53,106 bases of DNA from Hennigella sp045599065 (GTDB lineage Bacteria > Bacillota_I > Bacilli_A > Mycoplasmatales > Mycoplasmoidaceae): the NCBI GenBank assembly GCA_045599065.1, contig JAZRVJ010000055.1:1-53106 (forward strand), given 5' to 3'. The notes under the pieces were generated by a model, which was given only the letters and a program-made list of their open reading frames with translations, did not search any database and had not been told where the DNA came from. The translations under genes and the position numbers were made by a program. Of the stretch, positions 30,291 to 40,585 are shown one piece after another; position 1 is the stretch's first letter, and each line of letters opens with the position of its first letter.

Positions 30291-31199
30291 ATGAAACGTA
30301 CATCTCTTTTTAGAAGAATAGCGCTTATATCTACTTCATCTGTAGCAATTGCTCCAGTTGTATTTAGTTCTACTGCTTGTACACCTACAAAGATGGTGGC
30401 TGATTATTATAGTTTTAAGTCAGTTGCCGACTACACTAGCGGAGACTTTAAACCAGGACAATCATCAGTTAGTTTTAAATCTATGCTTTATGGAAATAAG
30501 AAATTCCATAACGGGAACTATATTCTAATTTCAGGTTCAGCATATTTTAACAATGTTTCTTTATTCTTTTCTGGTGAAGAGCACATTAGACAAAGGAAAC
30601 AATGATTTAGTGAACAATATTTTCTAAATTCTATTTTGTATAACGGATGTCAAATAGTTTCAAACAGTCCTGAATTAACAGAGGAACAAAAAGATATTGG
30701 TTTCTATAACGCAATCGACTTTTATGATGGCAAAGTGTACGATAACACGGGAACACTTTTATATGTTTGCGATAATAATGGAAATGTAAGAGATGGAAAC
30801 ATTAGACCATTTGAAAAATGAACAGACGCCGCAATCAGAGAAACAAAGAAATACAATAATTCTGATAAAAGACCTGGTGGAAAATACGATTGAGATCCTG
30901 ATGGCAAAGTAACAACAGATGATTACATTCGCAACGACACTGCAGCTCAAGCTTTTAGAGCATTTAACCAATTAGGTGCAAAATTATTCCCAACTTCTGA
31001 AGAAGAGGGTGGAAGAAAAGTAACTTTCTACACTGATGACAAGTCAATTGGACAACTTGCTTTCTACAAAGAAGGAACTTTAAAAGCGATTGAAGATATT
31101 CCTTCTAGCGCAGAATGACCAAAGACAATATCCGACAAATTTGCCGATTTAATTGTACAAAACTATAAAACAGAAGAAGATCCCGAATCACAAAAATAA
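30291..31199 (+). CDS. Predicted lipoprotein, function unknown
   Basis: The 302-residue product has an N-terminal basic start (MKRTSLFRR), a hydrophobic stretch to about residue 25 and a lipobox-like FSSTAC with Cys30 as the predicted lipidated residue. The mature part is polar and rich in Asp, Asn and Lys with many aromatic residues; several Trp are TGA. One segment (DWDPDGKVTTDDYIRND) resembles an acidic calcium-binding loop, but this is weak. No family is recognised. The next gene, a membrane protein of the ATP synthase operon, starts 1 bp after its stop, so the lipoprotein may be the first gene of that operon. Confidence 0.78.
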
Positions 31200-31200
31200 G

Positions 31201-31656
31201 ATGAAAAAAAAGCAAAAGCGAAGCTTTAAAAAAATAACCAAAGTTTCTTTGGTTATTTATTTTAGCTTAATTGTTGCTGTATTTATTGCTTGCATTATTC
31301 CTAGCATATTACTTAAAAGATGAGACATTACTTATGGGTATTTAGTTTGTTTAGGCCCAAGTTTAATTTTTGCTTTAATTTCTATGCTTTTGCCAATAGA
31401 AATTTTCTTTAAAACAAAAAGCAAAAAAATGATTTTTGTTTATTGTCTCTTGTATGTTTTAAAATACATCATTCTTTTCTTAATTCCGATCCTATGCATC
31501 TTGTATGGAGAGGCGTATTTTAATCGCTGAAGCATGCTTGCTTGCACATTAGTTGCACCTTTATTTATTATTGGTTTAAAAATAACTATTGCTATCATAG
31601 ATAGCAAACAAGCTAAAAAAGCACAAAAAACAAGCACAAATAGTATAAAATTTTAA
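31201..31656 (+). CDS. Membrane protein upstream of atpB (AtpI/MG406 position)
   Basis: The 151-residue protein has a very basic start (MKKKQKRSFKK) and four hydrophobic segments near residues 17-38, 46-68, 76-100 and 108-132, ending in a polar Lys/Thr tail. The size, four-helix layout and position directly before atpB match the AtpI-like protein found in many ATP synthase operons (MG406 in M. genitalium). AtpI assists c-ring assembly. Sequence similarity to AtpI cannot be confirmed by eye, so the name rests on position. Confidence 0.65.
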
Positions 31657-31659
31657 CGT

Positions 31660-32412
31660 ATGATAGTTGGTTGAGATCCATTTATTTTAAAGCAACAAAT
31701 AATTTCGATTGCCATCGTAACAATCATTTTGGTTGTTCTATCTTTAATCTACTATTTCAAGAACAAAAAACTTAAAGCTAACGAAGCCCCAAGCGGATAT
31801 GTTTTAATGGTAGAAATTTATATTGGTTATTTTAGAAATTTAGTAGTGGAAACACTAGGTCCTAAAATGGAAAAAATAACTCCATATATTTTGTATCTTT
31901 TTAGCTACATATGCTTATCAAACTTAATTGGTTTATTTGGCATTGAAAACCCAACAGCATGTTACACAGTAACATTATCATTAGCTTTTGTTACATGAGT
32001 GGGTGTTTTTGTTGTGGGATTTAAATATCAAAAACTATCTTATTTGAAGAACTTTTGTTTATGTGTTAAGACTAAAAAAGGCAAGAAAATTCCTGTCTTT
32101 CTTAACCCTCTTGAAATTATGTCAAACATTGCACCATTAATTTCATTATCATTCCGTTTGTGGGGTAATATTTTAGCCGGAAGTATTATCATGACACTAT
32201 GATTCTTCTTCACAAATTACGTTTGAATGAATGTTCCAGTAATCGGTGTTATTAATATTCTAGGAGGTTTAACTGCCGCGCCTTTGCGGGCCTTCTTTGA
32301 TGTGCTTTCAGGGTTAATTCAGGCACTAGTGTTTACAACATTAACACTCATGTATTGGAAGATGGCCAAAGGTGATGACGAACCAGCACCGGCTCCTAAT
32401 ACTAATTCATAA
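31660..32412 (+). CDS. atpB: ATP synthase F0 subunit a
   Basis: The 250-residue membrane protein has the subunit a signature SFRLWGNILAG with the essential Arg166, which faces the c-ring carboxylate, and a second conserved segment GLIQALVFTTLTLMYW. About five transmembrane helices are visible. TGA codons give Trp in GWDPF, FVTWVG, MTLWFFF and YVWMN; LRLWGN and MYWK use TGG. The N-terminus is short. It ends in a Pro/Ala-rich tail. It starts 3 bp after the preceding gene. Confidence 0.93.
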
Positions 32413-32437
32413 TTTTATTAAACATTAAAACTATATA

Positions 32438-32477
32438 TATAATTAATATATGCTTTCTTTGAAAGCATATATTTTTT
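32438..32477 (+). promoter_or_regulatory. Strong hairpin with T-run and TATAAT between atpB and atpE
   Basis: A perfect 13-bp stem (AATATATGCTTTC 32445-32457 / GAAAGCATATATT 32461-32473), TTT loop and T-run look like an intrinsic terminator inside the ATP synthase operon. TATAAT at 32438-32443 overlaps its left side. AAGGAG of atpE follows at once. It may set a higher level of subunit c mRNA by processing or partial termination with re-initiation. Confidence 0.7.
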
Positions 32478-32488
32478 AAGGAGAAAAT

Positions 32489-32770
32489 ATGGACGTATTA
32501 CAAAGTATATTAGCAGCCGCAAGTAATGCTGGTGATACTGCAATAATGGGTGCCGCTATTGGTGCTGGTATTGCTGCCATCGGTACTATTGGCACTGCTA
32601 TCGGTCAAGGTTATGCTTGTGGTAAGGCTGTTGAAGCTGTAGCAAGAAACCCTGAAGCTGAGAACAAAATTAGAACAACATTAATCGTTGGTGATGCCAT
32701 TGCTGAAACTTCAGCAATTTACTCATTGATTATTGCTATTCTATTAATTTTCGTATTAGGAAATTCATAA
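32489..32770 (+). CDS. atpE: ATP synthase F0 subunit c
   Basis: The 93-residue hairpin membrane protein has a first helix rich in Gly/Ala (AAIGAGIAAIGTIGTAIGQG), the polar loop VARNPEAENK and a second helix with the ion-binding Glu73 (GDAIAETSAIYS). The absence of the Na+-binding Gln/Ser pattern cannot be fully judged, so proton use is presumed. A strong AAGGAG precedes it, directly after the intercistronic hairpin, as expected for a subunit needed in many copies. Confidence 0.96.
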   Translation: MDVLQSILAAASNAGDTAIMGAAIGAGIAAIGTIGTAIGQGYACGKAVEAVARNPEAENKIRTTLIVGDAIAETSAIYSLIIAILLIFVLGNS

Positions 32771-32776
32771 GAGATA

Positions 32777-33400
32777 ATGGACTTTGCAAATACAAGAACA
32801 AATAAGATACTGTTAACTATCCTAATCTTCTGTTTAGGATTTTTACCTATCGTATGTTTGACATCTTGTGACCCTATAGATCCGGAATATGTTATTAACA
32901 ACTTATTCCCAAACCTATGGGTATTTATTTCTCATGTTCTATCTGCCGGAGTTTTGATTAGTGTTATGACATGGTTGGTTTGAAAACCTGCAAAGAACAC
33001 TTTACAAAAGAGACATGATTACATTGCTAAGCAAATTGCAGATGCAGAAAAGGCAAAAGAAGCTGCATCAATGGAACTTGCTGAAGCAAATCAACTTAAA
33101 GTTGATGCGCTTACTCAAGCAATGACAATTAAAACAAAAGCCCAAGCAGATGCATTAGGAATTATTGAACAAGCAAAGTCTGATGCCAAGGTTGAAGCTG
33201 ATAAGCTAAAACAAAAAGCACAAGAAGATATCTTAAGAGAAAAACAAGATATCCAAGATGAAGCGCATGAAGACATTATCAATATCGCCTTTGATGTTGC
33301 TGGATCTATTTTGCAAAAAGAAGTAGATAAGCAAGACAAAGATAAATACATTGATGAACTTCTTGCATCTATTTCAGAAGATTTAAAGAAGGCTAAATAA
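32777..33400 (+). CDS. atpF: ATP synthase F0 subunit b, lipoprotein form
   Basis: The 207-residue subunit has an N-terminal signal-like helix ending in CLTSC (Cys31 as predicted lipidated residue), then a second transmembrane helix (VFISHVLSAGVLISVMTWLVW). A long charged coiled coil (residues 75-170, rich in Ala, Glu, Lys and Gln) forms the peripheral stalk. Subunit b of M. pneumoniae has been reported as a lipoprotein, and this gene shows the same arrangement. It shares one base with atpH (TAATG). Confidence 0.93.
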
Positions 33401-33948
33401 TGGTTAAGGCAAATTTTCAATCCTATGCTATTGCAATCTTTGCTTTAGCAAAAGATCAAAAACAAAAAGAATTATTCTTTGATCAAATTAAACAAGTTGA
33501 TCAAACGATTAAGATTTGTCCTGACTTTAAAAAAGTTATTAGTTCAAGAGCTATTTCTAAAAACCAAAGAAAAGAAATAGTTGCTGAAATCTTAAATGAA
33601 TTAGGGTTTGACAAAATCGTGATTCATTGGATATGAGCAATTATTGATGACAATAACTTTCATAACCTTCATTACATCTTTAATGAGGTAGACAAACAAC
33701 ACAAACAAATCTTTAACATTACAAAAGTAGTTGTAACTTCTGCTAAAGGTTTGAATGAAAATCAAATTAACAAAATTAAAAATTCTCTTTCTTCTGTATT
33801 GAATACAGAGGTTGAATTAGAAATCAAAATTAAACCCGAAGTTATTGGTGGTTTAAAAATTCAAATAAACAACAAGACATATAATGACACGTTTGCAAGA
33901 AAACTAAAAGATCTTAAATTAGCTTTGCTTGCTAAGAAAGGAAATTAA
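33400..33948 (+). CDS. atpH: ATP synthase F1 subunit delta
   Basis: The 182-residue subunit has the delta pattern: N-terminal helical bundle starting FQSYAIAIFALAKDQKQ, RAISKNQRKEIVAEIL, and a C-terminal domain with the conserved KIKPEVIGGLKIQINNKTYNDTFARKL. It links F1 to the b stalk. One or two Trp codons are TGA (IHWIWAI). It shares one base with atpF and is 1 bp from atpA, so translation is tightly coupled. Confidence 0.93.
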
Positions 33949-33949
33949 C

Positions 33950-35500
33950 ATGGCAAATAAAGACCAATTTGCAACTTTGATAAAAGCTAAAATTGAAAAG
34001 TATGCAAATGATATAAAGCAAGAAGAAACCGGAAGAGTTATTTCCGTCGGAGACGGAATTGCTCTTGTTTCTGGTCTTGATAATGCAATGCTTAATGAAC
34101 TTGTTGTTTTTGAAAATAACACTAAAGGAATGATTTTAAACCTCGAAGCTGAAACGTTGGGTGTTGTTTTACTTGGAAAGTATGATGATATTCAAGAAGG
34201 CTCACCAGTTAGAAGAACAAAGCAAGTTGTTTCTGTTCCTGTTGGTGATGAACTGTTAGGTAGAGTTGTTGATGGTATTGGTACAGCCATTGATGGCAAA
34301 GGTCCAATTAATACTAATCAATCAATGCCAATTGAAAAGATTGCTCCCGGCGTTATTGCAAGAGAAGGTGTTAATCAACCCCTTGAAACCGGTATCTTAT
34401 CAATTGACTCAATGTTTCCTATCGGAAAAGGACAAAGAGAATTAATTATTGGTGATAGACAAACAGGCAAAACAACTATTGCCATTGACACCATTCTTAA
34501 CCAAAAAGGCAAGAATGTTAAATGTGTTTATGTAGCTATTGGACAAAAGAGATCATCTGTTGTTCAGATTCATAGCACATTAGAAAAAGCTGGAGCAATG
34601 GAATATACAACCATTGTTTCATCAACTGCTGGAGATTTACCATCTCTAATCTATATTGCTCCTTATACAGGCATTACTATTGCTGAATATTGATTAAGCA
34701 AAGGCCAAGATGTTTTAATCATCTATGATGATTTATCTAAACATGCAAACAGTTATAGAACATTATCATTACTTTTAAGAAGACCACCTGGTAGAGAAGC
34801 TTATCCTGGAGATGTATTCTATTTACATTCTAGATTACTTGAAAGAGCCGGAAAATTGAATAAAGAAAATGGCGGTGGTTCAATTACTGCTTTACCTATT
34901 GTTGAAACACAAGCTGGTGATATATCTGCTTATATTCCGACAAACGTTATTTCAATTACAGATGGTCAATTGTTCATGGTTACTGCAATGTTCAATGCAG
35001 GTCAAAGACCTGCTATAGATCCAGGATTATCAGTATCAAGAGTTGGATCTGCAGCTCAAAGAGGATATATCAGGCAAACAGCAAGCAGCTTAAAACTTGA
35101 ACTTGCTCAATATGCTGAATTATCTGCATTTAGCCAATTTGGTTCAGACCTTGATCAAGAAACTAAAAATGTTATTGAACACGGTAAAAGAATTATGCAA
35201 ATGATTAAGCAACCAGAAAATGCTCCTTATAGTCAATTACAAGAAGCATTATTGCTATTTGCAATAAAACACCATTACATCAAATGGGTTCCATTAGATC
35301 AAATGGAAACATTTAAGAATCAATTGCTAGATCATTTCAAGAAGGCAGCATTCTTAAACGAAATTGAAAAAAACCAAAAGATTGATTCTTCGACTCTAAA
35401 AGTAATACACGCTGAATTTAAAAAGTTTATCAAAGATTTTGTTAAGACAATCAAAGATTATCAAATGGATTACTATGGAGATAGTAAGGAACTAGAATAG
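33950..35500 (+). CDS. atpA: ATP synthase F1 subunit alpha
   Basis: The 516-residue subunit has the P-loop GDRQTGKT at residues 168-175, the non-catalytic nucleotide site of F1, together with IASGxxAEYW-type segments (TGITIAEYW, Trp by TGA), VLIIYDDLSKHA and the alpha-specific arginine-finger region PGLSVSRVGSAAQ. Start 33950 (MANKDQF) is taken rather than an in-frame ATG 21 bp upstream inside atpH. It forms the hexamer with subunit beta. Confidence 0.97.
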
Positions 35501-35509
35501 AAAGGATTT

Positions 35510-36370
35510 ATGCAATCACTAGATTTAATTAAAAAGCGTATTAAATCGATTGAAGCAACGAAGAAGATTACTAATGCGATGAAGTTGGTAGCAACTACTA
35601 AACTTAGAAAGCAACGTAAAGCCTTTGAAGCAGCTTCAAGTTTTTGTGTAGACTACTATGATATCTTCCAACAACTAGTATCACAAAATCCTGAATTAAG
35701 ATTTTTAAGAAAACATCATAATAAAGATCATTCAATTTTATATATTCTTATTAGTTCTGATTTGGGATTATGCGGAGCATACAACTCTAATATTTGTAAA
35801 CAATTAGCACTTGTTTTGAAACCAAAGGACAAGGTTATTGTTTTTGGTCAAAAAGGTTATAACTGATTAAAAGCTCATCATTTTGAAAAACAAATAGTTA
35901 GAAATTTGCACTGAGAGCTAACAGATATTTCATATTATGGATTATTACCATTAGGTGTGGAAATTCTTTCTGCCTTTGCTAATGGTAAATATGAAAAAGT
36001 GAGAGTTGTATATACAAGATTTGAAACATCTATCAAATATATTCCTCAATTTTGAGATATATTACCAGTGGCTGCCGCTAACTTAGATTCACATGTTAAA
36101 GTTAGAGCTGCTACAACCATTTTTGAACCTGGTAGTAGAGATATTATTTTAAGAACATTACCAAATTTCATTTCTAATTTATTGTTTGGTGCACTTGTTG
36201 AATCGATTCTATGTGAATCATATTCAAGAAGATTTGCTATGGAAGGTGCAACCAAGAATGCAACAGATTTAATTGAACAATTAAAAGTTCAATATAACCA
36301 AGCAAGACAAGAAGCTATTACACAAGAAATTAATGAAATTGTTGCTGGTGCAATAGGAAAGGTGAAGTAG
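35510..36370 (+). CDS. atpG: ATP synthase F1 subunit gamma
   Basis: The 286-residue rotor shaft has the typical N-terminal helix KKRIKSIEATKKITNAMKLVATTKLRKQ, the central ISSDLGLCGAYNSNI and the C-terminal helix AMEGATKNATDLIEQL. Together these are the conserved ends that form the coiled coil in the alpha/beta ring. TGA codons encode Trp in the central part. AAAGGA precedes the ATG. It is 8 bp from atpD. Confidence 0.95.
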
Positions 36371-36378
36371 GAGGAATT

Positions 36379-37800
36379 ATGGAGACAAATATGAAAACAA
36401 ATAACAGCAATATTGGTCACATTCACGAAGTAATGGGACCGGTTGTTGATGTGAGGTTTGAAAAAGATTATCTACCTAACATTAATGATGCTCTAAATAT
36501 AAAAACTAAAGACTCAACATTAGTTTTAGAAGTTGCTAATGTTATAGGTGATGATATTGTTAGATGTATTTCTATGGGGGATACAGCTGGTTTATTTAGA
36601 GGACAAGAAGTAGTAAATACTTCTAATCCTATTAAAGTACCTGTAGGCAAAGCTGTATTGGGTAGAATGTTTAATGTTATAGGTCAACCTATTGATAATA
36701 AAGGTAATCTTCCTGATGATACTAAATATCAATCAATCCATAATCCTGCTCCTTCCTTTAAAGATCAATTAGCAAGTCAAGAAATTTTTGAGACAGGAAT
36801 AAAAGTTATCGACCTACTTGTTCCATATGTAAAAGGTGGAAAGATTGGTTTATTTGGTGGAGCCGGTGTAGGCAAAACGGTTCTTGTACAAGAATTAATT
36901 CACAACATAGCTACGGGACATGGTGGCTTGTCTGTTTTTGCTGGTGTAGGGGAAAGAACGAGAGAAGGTAATGACCTTTATCACGAAATGTCTGCTAGCG
37001 GCGTAATTAAGAATACAGCATTAGTATTTGGTCAAATGAATGAACCGCCTGGTGCAAGAATGAGAGTTGCCCTTGCTGGTTTAACTATGGCTGAACATTT
37101 TAGAGACAAAGATCACCAAGATGTTTTGTTATTTATTGATAACATTTTTAGATTTACTCAAGCTGGTTCAGAAGTATCTGCCTTATTAGGCAGAATGCCT
37201 TCAGCAGCTGGTTATCAACCAACATTAAGTTATGAAATGGGACAACTTCAAGAACGTATTACATCTACTAAAAACGGATCTATTACATCCGTACAAGCAA
37301 TCTATGTTCCTGCTGATGACTTAACAGACCCAGCGCCTGCCACAACATTTGCTCACCTTGATGCAAAGATTGTTTTAGATAGAAAAATTGCTAGTTTAGG
37401 AATTTATCCCGCAGTTAACCCTCTTGAATCATCTTCAAGATTACTTGATCCTAAAACTGTTGGTGTTGAACACTATAAGGTTGCAAGAGAAGTTCAAGCT
37501 ATCTTACAAAAATTTAATGAATTACAAGATATCATTGCTATTTTAGGTATTGATGAATTATCCGATGAAGATAAATTAATTGTTTCAAGAGCAAGGAAGA
37601 TAAGAAATTTCTTATCTCAACCATTCTTTGTTGCACAAAAGTTTAGTGGCTTTGAAGGTAAGTATGTTAAACTAAAAGACACTATTGCTGGATTCAAAGA
37701 GCTTGTAGAAGGAAAGTGTGATGAAATTCCAGAAGTTTACTTCTATAATGTTGGAACCATTCAAGAAGTTAAGGAAAAATACAACGCAAACAAAAAATAA
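36379..37800 (+). CDS. atpD: ATP synthase F1 subunit beta
   Basis: The 473-residue catalytic subunit has the Walker A GGAGVGKT (residues 160-167), GERTREGNDLYHEM with the catalytic Glu, Walker B VLLFIDNIFRF and the ALLGRMPSAAGYQPTL segment. No Trp is needed, so no in-frame TGA. AGGAGG precedes the ATG. An ATG five codons later is an alternative start. It is the best-conserved gene of the operon. Confidence 0.98.
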   Translation: METNMKTNNSNIGHIHEVMGPVVDVRFEKDYLPNINDALNIKTKDSTLVLEVANVIGDDIVRCISMGDTAGLFRGQEVVNTSNPIKVPVGKAVLGRMFNVIGQPIDNKGNLPDDTKYQSIHNPAPSFKDQLASQEIFETGIKVIDLLVPYVKGGKIGLFGGAGVGKTVLVQELIHNIATGHGGLSVFAGVGERTREGNDLYHEMSASGVIKNTALVFGQMNEPPGARMRVALAGLTMAEHFRDKDHQDVLLFIDNIFRFTQAGSEVSALLGRMPSAAGYQPTLSYEMGQLQERITSTKNGSITSVQAIYVPADDLTDPAPATTFAHLDAKIVLDRKIASLGIYPAVNPLESSSRLLDPKTVGVEHYKVAREVQAILQKFNELQDIIAILGIDELSDEDKLIVSRARKIRNFLSQPFFVAQKFSGFEGKYVKLKDTIAGFKELVEGKCDEIPEVYFYNVGTIQEVKEKYNANKK

Positions 37801-37802
37801 TT

Positions 37803-38204
37803 ATGGCTAATACTTTTCACTTAATGATTTCCACACCACAAGAAGTTTGCATTGACGAAGAAGTAACAGAAGTTACAATGCCAACTGAACTAGGTAGAAC
37901 TGGTATTTTACCTAATCATGCCAACATCGTTGGTATCATTGTTCCTGGTAAGATTAATATTCTTTTTCCAGATAACAAAAAAGAAGATGGGTTAATTAAT
38001 CATGGTGTTTTCACATTTTCAGGGAATAGATTAACTATTTTGTCTGACTTTTATAAAAAAGGAACTGAAAAAGTAGATCCTGAAGTATTCAATAAAGTAA
38101 AAGAACAAATAGAAAAAGGTATTAAAGAGGCAGACTTATCTGAAAATGCTAAACAATCTATTTATACATATATACATAAAGTAGCATCTAAGATAAGAAA
38201 ATAA
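37803..38204 (+). CDS. atpC: ATP synthase F1 subunit epsilon
   Basis: The 133-residue subunit begins FHLMISTPQEVCIDEEVTEVTMPTELGRTGILPNHANIVGII, the beta-sandwich of epsilon with its GxxGILPNHA motif. A C-terminal helical pair, which can inhibit ATP hydrolysis, follows. It starts 2 bp after atpD and is the last gene of the operon. Its stop codon abuts the stop of the convergent MBL gene, and no terminator hairpin is obvious between them. Confidence 0.94.
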   Translation: MANTFHLMISTPQEVCIDEEVTEVTMPTELGRTGILPNHANIVGIIVPGKINILFPDNKKEDGLINHGVFTFSGNRLTILSDFYKKGTEKVDPEVFNKVKEQIEKGIKEADLSENAKQSIYTYIHKVASKIRK

Positions 38205-38843
38205 TTATTCTATAAGTTGTTTTGCAATCAAATTATCTTTTTTAACGTCTTTAAATTTGCCTCATTGTCCATGACCAGGCAAAACTAGTTGATCGTCTTT
38301 AATATTTTTGAACAAATATTGAAGCGATTTTTTCATTTGTACTTGTGATGAGTTATAAAGGTCTGTTCTACCATAAGAATCATAAAATAAAGTATCACCA
38401 ACAAAGACATAATTCTTGTAAAAAATTGTCATTCCACCCGACGTATGTCCTGGTGTATTAACGATTTTGAAATTAAAGTCTCTGACTTTAAAATCACCCT
38501 CTTTTATGTATTTTATATGTTGAGAAAAGCTAGGAACTTCTTGATTGAATCAATCAGAACAGTCATACAATTCATATGTTTCTTTTTCTTTGTCTAAAAA
38601 ATAAACAGAACAACCATATTTTTTAACAAGTTTTAGAGTATCAAATGTGTGATCAAAATGTGCATGAGTTAAAAAGATAGCAACAACATTGAATTTGTTA
38701 CCAAGGTGTTTTATTACTTCATCACCAGCTAAACTAGGGTCAATAATAACTACATCTTTTTGATGATAAATAAGGTAAGTATTATTTTGCATCATAGCTG
38801 AAACAACTACTTCTAAATCATCACTTATTTTGCTAATGCTCAT
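38205..38843 (-). CDS. Metallo-beta-lactamase-fold hydrolase (glyoxalase II-like)
   Basis: The 212-residue protein has THAHFDH (residues 59-65; metal ligands His60, His62, Asp64, His65), a later His in NTPGHTSGGM, Asp in VFVGDTLF and a final His in LPGHG. This is the full set of a two-metal MBL hydrolase like YcbL/GloB. It has no signal peptide, so it is cytosolic; it may hydrolyse a thioester such as lactoylglutathione-like adducts, but glutathione is not expected in mollicutes. TGA encodes Trp. A minus-strand TATAAT ends 10 nt before the ATG. Confidence 0.87.
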
Positions 38844-38847
38844 AATG

Positions 38848-38880
38848 AATAATATTATATAAATTTTATATAATATTATT
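38848..38880. promoter_or_regulatory. 33-bp perfect palindrome with two opposed -10 boxes (MBL gene and dnaX)
   Basis: Bases 38848-38880 are a perfect A/T-only palindrome with 16-bp arms around a single central T (38864). Each arm carries TATAAT: plus 38869-38874, 9 nt before the dnaX ATG; minus 38859-38854, 10 nt before the MBL ATG. Both transcripts should begin within a few bases of their start codons. Confidence 0.75.
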
Positions 38881-38883
38881 ACT

Positions 38884-40584
38884 ATGAGTTATCTATCACT
38901 TTACCGCAAGTATCGTCCTAAAACTTTTAAAGATGTAATCGGGCAAGAATACATTGTGCAAATTTTAAAAAACTCTATAAAAAACAATGCAGTTGCTAAT
39001 GCATATGTTTTTGCTGGAACTAAAGGTACAGGTAAAACATCTATTGCAAAGATCTATGCAAATGCTATTAACTGTCTTAACAATAAAGATGGTGATATTT
39101 GTGGTAATTGTGAGATATGTAAAGATTTTGCAAGCAACCAAGTACTAGATGTACTTGAATTAGATGCTGCAAGTAATAATGGTGTAGATGAAATTAGAAA
39201 AATAACTGATGCTGTTTCTACTTTACCAACTAAATTAGGAAAGAAGGTTTATATTTTAGATGAAGCTCACATGTTAACTACATCGGCATGAAATGCCTTA
39301 TTAAAAGTGGTTGAAGAGCCACCAAAACATGTTATCTTTATTTTTGCGACTACAGAAATGCACAAGATACCAGCTACTATCTTATCTAGATGTCAATGTT
39401 TAAGGTTTAATAAGATTACAAACAGTGAAATAACTAAATTATTAGTTAAAGTATCTGATAATGAAAAATTCAAATATGATCTTGAAGCTTTAAAAGTAAT
39501 TGCTGAAATAGCTGATGGATCTGCAAGAGATGCCTTAAGTATTCTTGAACAAACTGCAACATTTACTAATAACAATATAAATGTTCAAGATGTGTATAAG
39601 ATATATGGATTGTTAAGTCCAAAAGAAACAATTGATTTCTTGAATTTAATCGCAAGCAAACAAAATAATCAAGTATTTGCTAAATCAAATAGTTTCTATC
39701 AATCAGGAATTAATTTTGTTAGCCTTGCTAACATGATTGTTTCCGTTTTAACAGATAAACTTATTTATTTGAAAACAAAGAATCAACAATTATTAACTAA
39801 GACAAACGAAACAATAATTAATCAATTACAAATTAATGATTTAACCGTTTTATTAAAACTTTTAGATATATGACAAGAAACATATACAAAGATTATTGCT
39901 CCAACTGATGTTCATGTTATTTTTGACCACGCATTAATTAAGTCTATGGCTTCATTTGATTCAACAAAAGTTGCACCTACTGAATATGTTGAAAAAAAGG
40001 TTGAAGTTAAAAAAACTCAACCAAAGGCTGAAGAGGAAACTTTTGTTGAACCAAAAATTGAGGTTAAGGATTTAGAATTACCTAGGCAAAAAGAAGTTAA
40101 ACAAGAAACAAAAAAGGTTGGTCAATTACCTACTATTCAAGATATACTTTTTGCCACTGTTTCTAACAAAGATAAAAAATCTACAACAGATGCAAAGAAA
40201 TTTTTGAATGATATAAAAGGAAATATTATCTCTGAAAAATCATTTACATGCTTAACATTGGCTGCAGATGTTTTCTGTGCTTCCAAAGAAAGCATTGTAT
40301 TAGTATTCAAAGATGAATTAGATGCAAAAATATTGAATAAGATGGCTTTTAGTCAAGATTTCATTTTATCCACTTGTAAAGTGTTTAGAAACCCTAGGTT
40401 CATTGTTGGATATTCAATTGAACAATTGAATAAACAAAAAGCCGATTTATTAAATGCAATGAAAGAAAAAAGAGAAAAATTAGATCTTGATGCTTTAAGA
40501 CAAATCCTAAATAAGGATGAAACAATTGAACAAATTGCTTTTAATACTATTTATTCTAAATTAGACGAAAAAGATAGGAAATAA
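38884..40584 (+). CDS. dnaX: DNA polymerase III gamma/tau subunit
   Basis: The 566-residue clamp-loader subunit has Walker A GTKGTGKT (45-52), the four-Cys zinc finger beginning NCLNNKDGDICGNCEIC, Walker B YILDEAHML and sensor 1 IFATTE. The C-terminal third is Lys/Glu-rich and then forms a short tau-like domain. TGA codons give Trp in SAWNALLK and later. It loads the beta clamp at the replication fork. It is probably leaderless and leads a dnaX-nfo-rarA operon. Confidence 0.95.
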
Positions 40585-40585
40585 T

